Assembly: GCA_024364805.1 (NCBI GenBank)
Contig: CM044516.1
Location: forward strand, 43,383,936-43,406,146
Length of the DNA stretch: 22,211 nucleotides
DNA from: Euprymna scolopes
Taxonomy: Eukaryota > Mollusca > Cephalopoda > Sepiida > Sepiolidae
Direction of reading: 5' to 3'
In this document: positions 18,658-22,211 of the stretch, piece by piece
How positions within the stretch are numbered: the first letter of the stretch is position 1
How the letters are laid out: every line of letters starts with the position of its first letter
Translations under genes and position numbers: made by a program
The notes under the pieces: model-generated
Database searches by the model: none
Told to the model about the DNA's origin: nothing
The model's input: the letters and a program-made list of their open reading frames with translations, nothing else

Positions 18658-19605
18658 TATCAGTCTCGCCCGGCTTTTCTCGGACCCTATATACAGTTCA
18701 TAACTTTATGTGCATATGTATATATTAAAAAATGTGAATATGTACGGTAATGCTTTTCTATATAATAGGCTTCCTTAACTACCATCGAAAAAAGTTGGTA
18801 GAAACCGAAGGCGTTAAAGTTTTTTTAAACTTTGACCCGAATTTTGACACCTTCACATTTATTGTTTTGGGTTCAAATCAAATTAAAATGTTTAACCCAT
18901 GTCCGAGAAATCTATATCTAAAATTTTAAGTGCTTAGACCTAAAATTGCCGAAGTTTGGGTAGAGCCTGCAAAGGTCAACTCTGTAAATTTTGACCTCTT
19001 GCCAGCGAAATATTCGCCTAAAAACTGATTAAAAAGCTTGCTGCATGTCTGAATAGCATTTACGTAAAATTTCAAATGTTTAGACCCAAAATTGGCTTTA
19101 TAGTTTGCTAGAGACAGCAAAGAAAATGCTTTGAACTTTAACTCGTTGGAAGCCAAATTATCAGAAAAAAAAACGATGAAAAAGCTTGCTCTACGTCTGA
19201 ATACACTTTATGTAAAATTTGAAATGTTTAGACTAAAAATTGGCTGAGTAATCTGGTAGAGGTCGCAAACGTCAATTTTCTTACAACTCTGACCCCAAGC
19301 ATATTTTGGGCTCAATTCAAATTTGAAGTAAAATCCATGTCCAAGTAACCTATATGAAGAATTTCAAGTGTTTAACCCCAAAATTAGCGGAGGAGTTTCG
19401 TAGAGTTTTAAAAGGTAAAATCGTTGAACTTTGGCGTCTTATCAGCCAAATTTCTGGCCGAAAACCGATTAAAAAGACTTTCCCAAATCTCAATATCCCT
19501 TATGTCAAATGTCGAATCTGTAGATCGAAAATTAACAGAGTTATTTGGTAGGGAAAGGTGCACCAAACACACACACAAACAAACATTTTCACTTTTAAAG
19601 ATAAA
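18655..19605 (+). repeat. Unit E: full-length copy, head-to-tail with unit D
   Basis: The head is tactatcagtctcgcccggc then ttttctcggaccctata. The same head segments as in unit D follow (ttcataactttatgtgcatatgta, tataataggcttccttaact). Anchors lie at 18919, 19065, 19213, 19356 and 19505 (intervals 146, 148, 143, 149), again alpha, beta, beta', alpha, gamma. The tail is aacacacacacaaacaaaca then ttttcacttttaaagata. D and E agree along their whole length apart from small indels, so they are two full copies in direct tandem. Confidence 0.9.
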
Positions 19606-19622
19606 TATAGATAGATAGATAT
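19604..19622. repeat. GATA microsatellite at the end of unit E
   Basis: ATATAGATAGATAGATATC follows the AAGATA end of the tail, as after unit B. Confidence 0.8.
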
Positions 19623-19925
19623 CTTTATCTTATTTGGTTTTTATTATTATTAATAATAGTATTTAAATCCCTCTGCTGTGTGATTTTATAGTCTCTTTTC
19701 TTTTTTTTGTCCTTTTTTTGCCAGTACTTTTTAAAAATTATATTATGTACATATATTTTTATTAATTGATGTTATTGTTTTATACCTGACCGTCATCTAC
19801 CCTATTTCCCCTTTTCCTTTTCTGCCATTGCTTGTCTTTTTTCTGTTTATTCTTTTTTCTATTCTGACACAAACTTTTATTCCCACCCTTTATTTTCTGC
19901 TATAAAAAAAAAAACATTTTATTCT
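19623..19925. other. T-rich, pyrimidine-biased sequence
   Basis: Strong T bias on the plus strand with many TTTT and CTTTT runs (for example 19690-19720 and 19800-19870). No gene seen. An ATT run lies at 19641-19655. Confidence 0.5.
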
Positions 19926-20275
19926 TAACTGGCAGAACCTGTGTACCGGCTTTGCCAGTGGAAGTATGCCCCTTACCTCACCTGTAAAAAAAAACAAAAC
20001 AAAAAAAACAATTAAACTACGGTTGTTAGTGGGAGCCCTGCCGGTCCAGTAAAATACCAGGCACTGGGGCCTGTTGCCAAATGAATGTACCGTGCCGAAG
20101 TAACAACGCCAGTATCTATAAATGCACTCTTACCATAGAATTTGATTATGTGTTGTAATTAATCTGTGCTTTCACTAAACGTGTCAAATAGGCCTATTAG
20201 GTAGCAGTTGTTACCGTCCGCCTGTAATGTGTAATGAAAATAAAACAATGAACTAAAATATTTCAAACCGTCGCA
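19926..20275. other. GC-richer block, possible old interspersed repeat
   Basis: This block stands out from its surroundings in base composition (agccctgccggtccagtaaa, aggcactggggcctgttgcc). It begins with actggcagaacctgtgtacc and ggctttgccagt, where ACTGGCA (19928) and TGCCAGT (19953) are a perfect 7-bp inverted repeat. It ends near an aataaaa string at 20240. No open frame is supported. It could be a SINE-like or exon-derived fragment; I cannot decide. Confidence 0.4.
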
Positions 20276-20309
20276 CTTCATATATATTTATATATTGAGG
20301 AGTTTTGCT

Positions 20310-21100
20310 TCCAAATAATCGCGTATTTTTATTACGATTTTTTTCCAAAATACGAAATTACGGAATTTTAATCAAAGAAGTATGTTGCGAAAATACAATT
20401 GTAAGAAATAAGGTAGTTTTAATTTGTGCAATAAACTTCCGTAATTTTTATTTCGGCATATTAATTAATAAAAACGCAAATATTTGAGAGCAAAGTTCTT
20501 CAAATTAGTCCAGAGTTAATATAATCAATATAGCCGGCTTTTTTTATATAGCATTAGTAAAGGTAATGTTAAAGCTGCAAAAAATTTAAGTTGGTTTTAG
20601 CGTCTTTCACATCTACATTTATTTTCGTTCAATAAACTTCCGTAATTTTTTTTCGGCATTAAAAAAACGCAAATATTTGAGAGTTCACGTTAACAAGCTA
20701 GCCCAGAAGTAATATCTTCAATATAGTCGTAAATGTCTACACAACATTACAAAAGGTAATGCTCAAGGTTTAAAAAAGTTAAATTGCTTGTTTCTCACAA
20801 TTTCTCACATTCACCTTAATTTAATGACATTTAAACATTTTCGGGTAAAAGTTTTGCCCGCACGTGTGTTGTTTGGCTGGTCGTCGGAAAGCATAACGTT
20901 AATATGTATAAACTATTTGTTTGCAACAATTTCACCTGCAAAATTTATTATAAAGATATCGGAAACCATACATACGCCGTTAAATCGCATGGAAAAGATA
21001 AGATAATTAACAAATAAATTTCCGTATTTTTTACGATTAATTTTTTTTTTTTGTAAATTTTTTCTTTGTTATTTTTGTAAGAAGAAAAGGACACCAATAT
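20310..21100 (+). repeat. Decayed tandem repeat, period about 200 bp
   Basis: The core 'caataaacttccgtaatttt' followed by 'tttcggcatta', 'aaaaacgcaaatatttgaga' and later 'aatata-tcaatatag' occurs at 20429 and again at 20630, 201 bp apart. A weaker third copy starts near 21008 (acaaataaatttccgtattt ... caccaatatttgggaga). A partial one may precede at 20310. The segment between 20830 and 21000 is not clearly repeated. No coding potential. Confidence 0.7.
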
Positions 21101-21980
21101 TTGGGAGACAAACTCTTCAATACATTAATATATATGTAATGCATAGGTTTGAAACATCACCAATGTACACGTTGTGTGTTTAATGGTATAAAAATCGATC
21201 GCAAGAGCTTTGTAGTTATTTAGTTGTATTGTACTTTTCGATCTTACATGAGTGGAATGATCCATGGATACTTGAAGAGGGGCGCATTAATGTGTCTCTA
21301 AGATACGCAATATTTTAATAGAATTAAGTGTTCATTTATAAATGAAAAAAATTGGATTCCGGAATAAGAGCACCTATCAGCCAATCAGAATGGACGGACT
21401 TTGGTAGGGATCCTTTATTATTTCTGAATCGGAATTATTTCTGAATCGGAAATTAGAAAGATTATGTTATGTATATGTATATAATGATTCAGGTACGGTC
21501 GGTGTAATCACAGATTCTGTGGAACGTGTAAGATTTGTACCGGTTACAACTGGTAGTAATAGGGCTAAAAAATTAGAGAGAAAAGTAAGGAACCCTTCCT
21601 CTATACATGTTACAATTGTGATGGTGCTGCTCTAAAGATGTAATGTAGCATTTTAAAAGCAGGACTGAAGTGTAAGATGATGTTCGGAAGCTATATAAGA
21701 TAGTAGCTATTAGTCTAGATGTATTGAATTTGTATGTGGCATATATTATTGCAAACCTACGATATTTTGGTCAAGAAGGGAATGTCTGCAGTCATTTTAT
21801 TATATAAAGAGATACCATGCAATGTGACTCCTGATAAAATTTATTGTCTAGATTAGTGAATCCCTAAATATTTTTTTATTACGGACTAAGCTTTTGTATA
21901 AGCAACATCACCTGAAGAGAGTTCTAGTTATCAATAAGTGGCTGACCGAAACATGTTCATGAAGGGACATTTTAATGCTT
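21101..21980. other. Unassigned sequence with one short tandem duplication
   Basis: A 17-bp unit, ttatttctgaatcggaa, occurs twice in direct tandem at 21418-21451. The remainder is moderately complex sequence without open frames over 60 codons. 'ggctgaccgaaacatgttca' near 21941, followed by 'gacattttaatgcttatata' and TA repeats, looks like the end of a dispersed repeat, but I cannot name it. Confidence 0.45.
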
Positions 21981-21997
21981 ATATAAAACAAATACAA

Positions 21998-22168
21998 AGT
22001 ATATATATACGCATATATATATACTATATACAATAAATATAATATAATATAATATATATATATATATATAATGTCGACATTATATGTGTGATATAACGTA
22101 CATATGCATAATAGATAATCTAAAAATATAATATATATACATATATATGCATATATATATATATATGT
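21998..22168. repeat. TA-rich simple sequence at the window's right end
   Basis: TA, TATAA and CATATA units with short interruptions. It includes the perfect 18-bp palindrome tataatgtcgacattata at 22067-22084. The minus-strand open frame across it is a Tyr/Ile artefact. Confidence 0.9.
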
Positions 22169-22211
22169 CACATGCTACTGGTCCCATGTAACTCAGTACT
22201 ACCTGCCTCAT

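Noticed and set aside
21908-22171. 87-codon Tyr/Ile-rich minus-strand open frame
   Set aside because: Translation of TA-rich simple sequence.
1-22211. CRISPR-like array reading of the regularly spaced repeats
   Set aside because: Periods of 112-200 bp, diverged repeats and a eukaryotic context do not fit CRISPR; no cas-like gene is present.

Overview
This is an AT-rich, gene-poor stretch of animal nuclear DNA. I find no intact protein-coding gene, no rRNA or tRNA gene, no CRISPR array and no bacterial-type operon. Its contents fit a repeat-rich invertebrate intergenic or intronic region: long TA, CA and GAA microsatellites, a dead LINE of the restriction-like-endonuclease type, a mariner-type transposase relic, and a family of satellite-like repeats ending in an ACACAGACAC-rich tail and TTTCACTTTTATAGATATA. 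The overall texture resembles mollusc, and in particular cephalopod, DNA. That assignment is inference from style and not from a diagnostic gene.

Layout. Bases 1-1090 hold two unrelated, decayed tandem arrays side by side (periods about 155 and 115 bp). Bases 1091-5930 are mostly plain AT-rich DNA broken by GAA, TA and TG microsatellites. A short mariner-like transposase fragment lies at 5935-6117. Bases 6118-10457 are largely unassigned, with one diverged duplicated 60-bp block (8094 and 8649) and a possible tRNA-derived SINE head near 9160. Bases 10458-12317 carry a 5'-truncated, frameshifted R2/R4/Dong-like LINE on the minus strand. It still shows a CCHC zinc motif and an RPD-X14-D endonuclease motif, and TAA-type microsatellite flanks it on both sides. 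Bases 12318-13307 hold a duplicated 90-bp block and a 230-bp TATATG array.

The most structured part is 13611-15480 and 17675-19605. It contains five copies or derivatives of one unclassified repeat, here called units A to E. A full unit is about 0.95 kb and consists of a GC-richer head, then 140-165 bp subrepeats in a conserved order (alpha, beta, beta', alpha, gamma), then a CA/GACA tail ending in TATAGATATAC. Three of the five tails run straight into the head of another copy. Unit A is a fold-back form with the tail present in inverted orientation at its left end. Between the two groups lie a near-perfect 43-bp inverted repeat with 389 bp between its arms (15745-16219) and a 3-copy tandem repeat with a period of about 140 bp (16950-17345). 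Bases 20310-21100 hold another decayed tandem repeat of about 200 bp, and the window ends in TA-rich simple sequence with an 18-bp palindrome.

No genes act together here. The region is best read as a graveyard of mobile elements and satellite seeds. Its most noteworthy feature is the unclassified head/subrepeat/tail family with its direct tail-to-head junctions.
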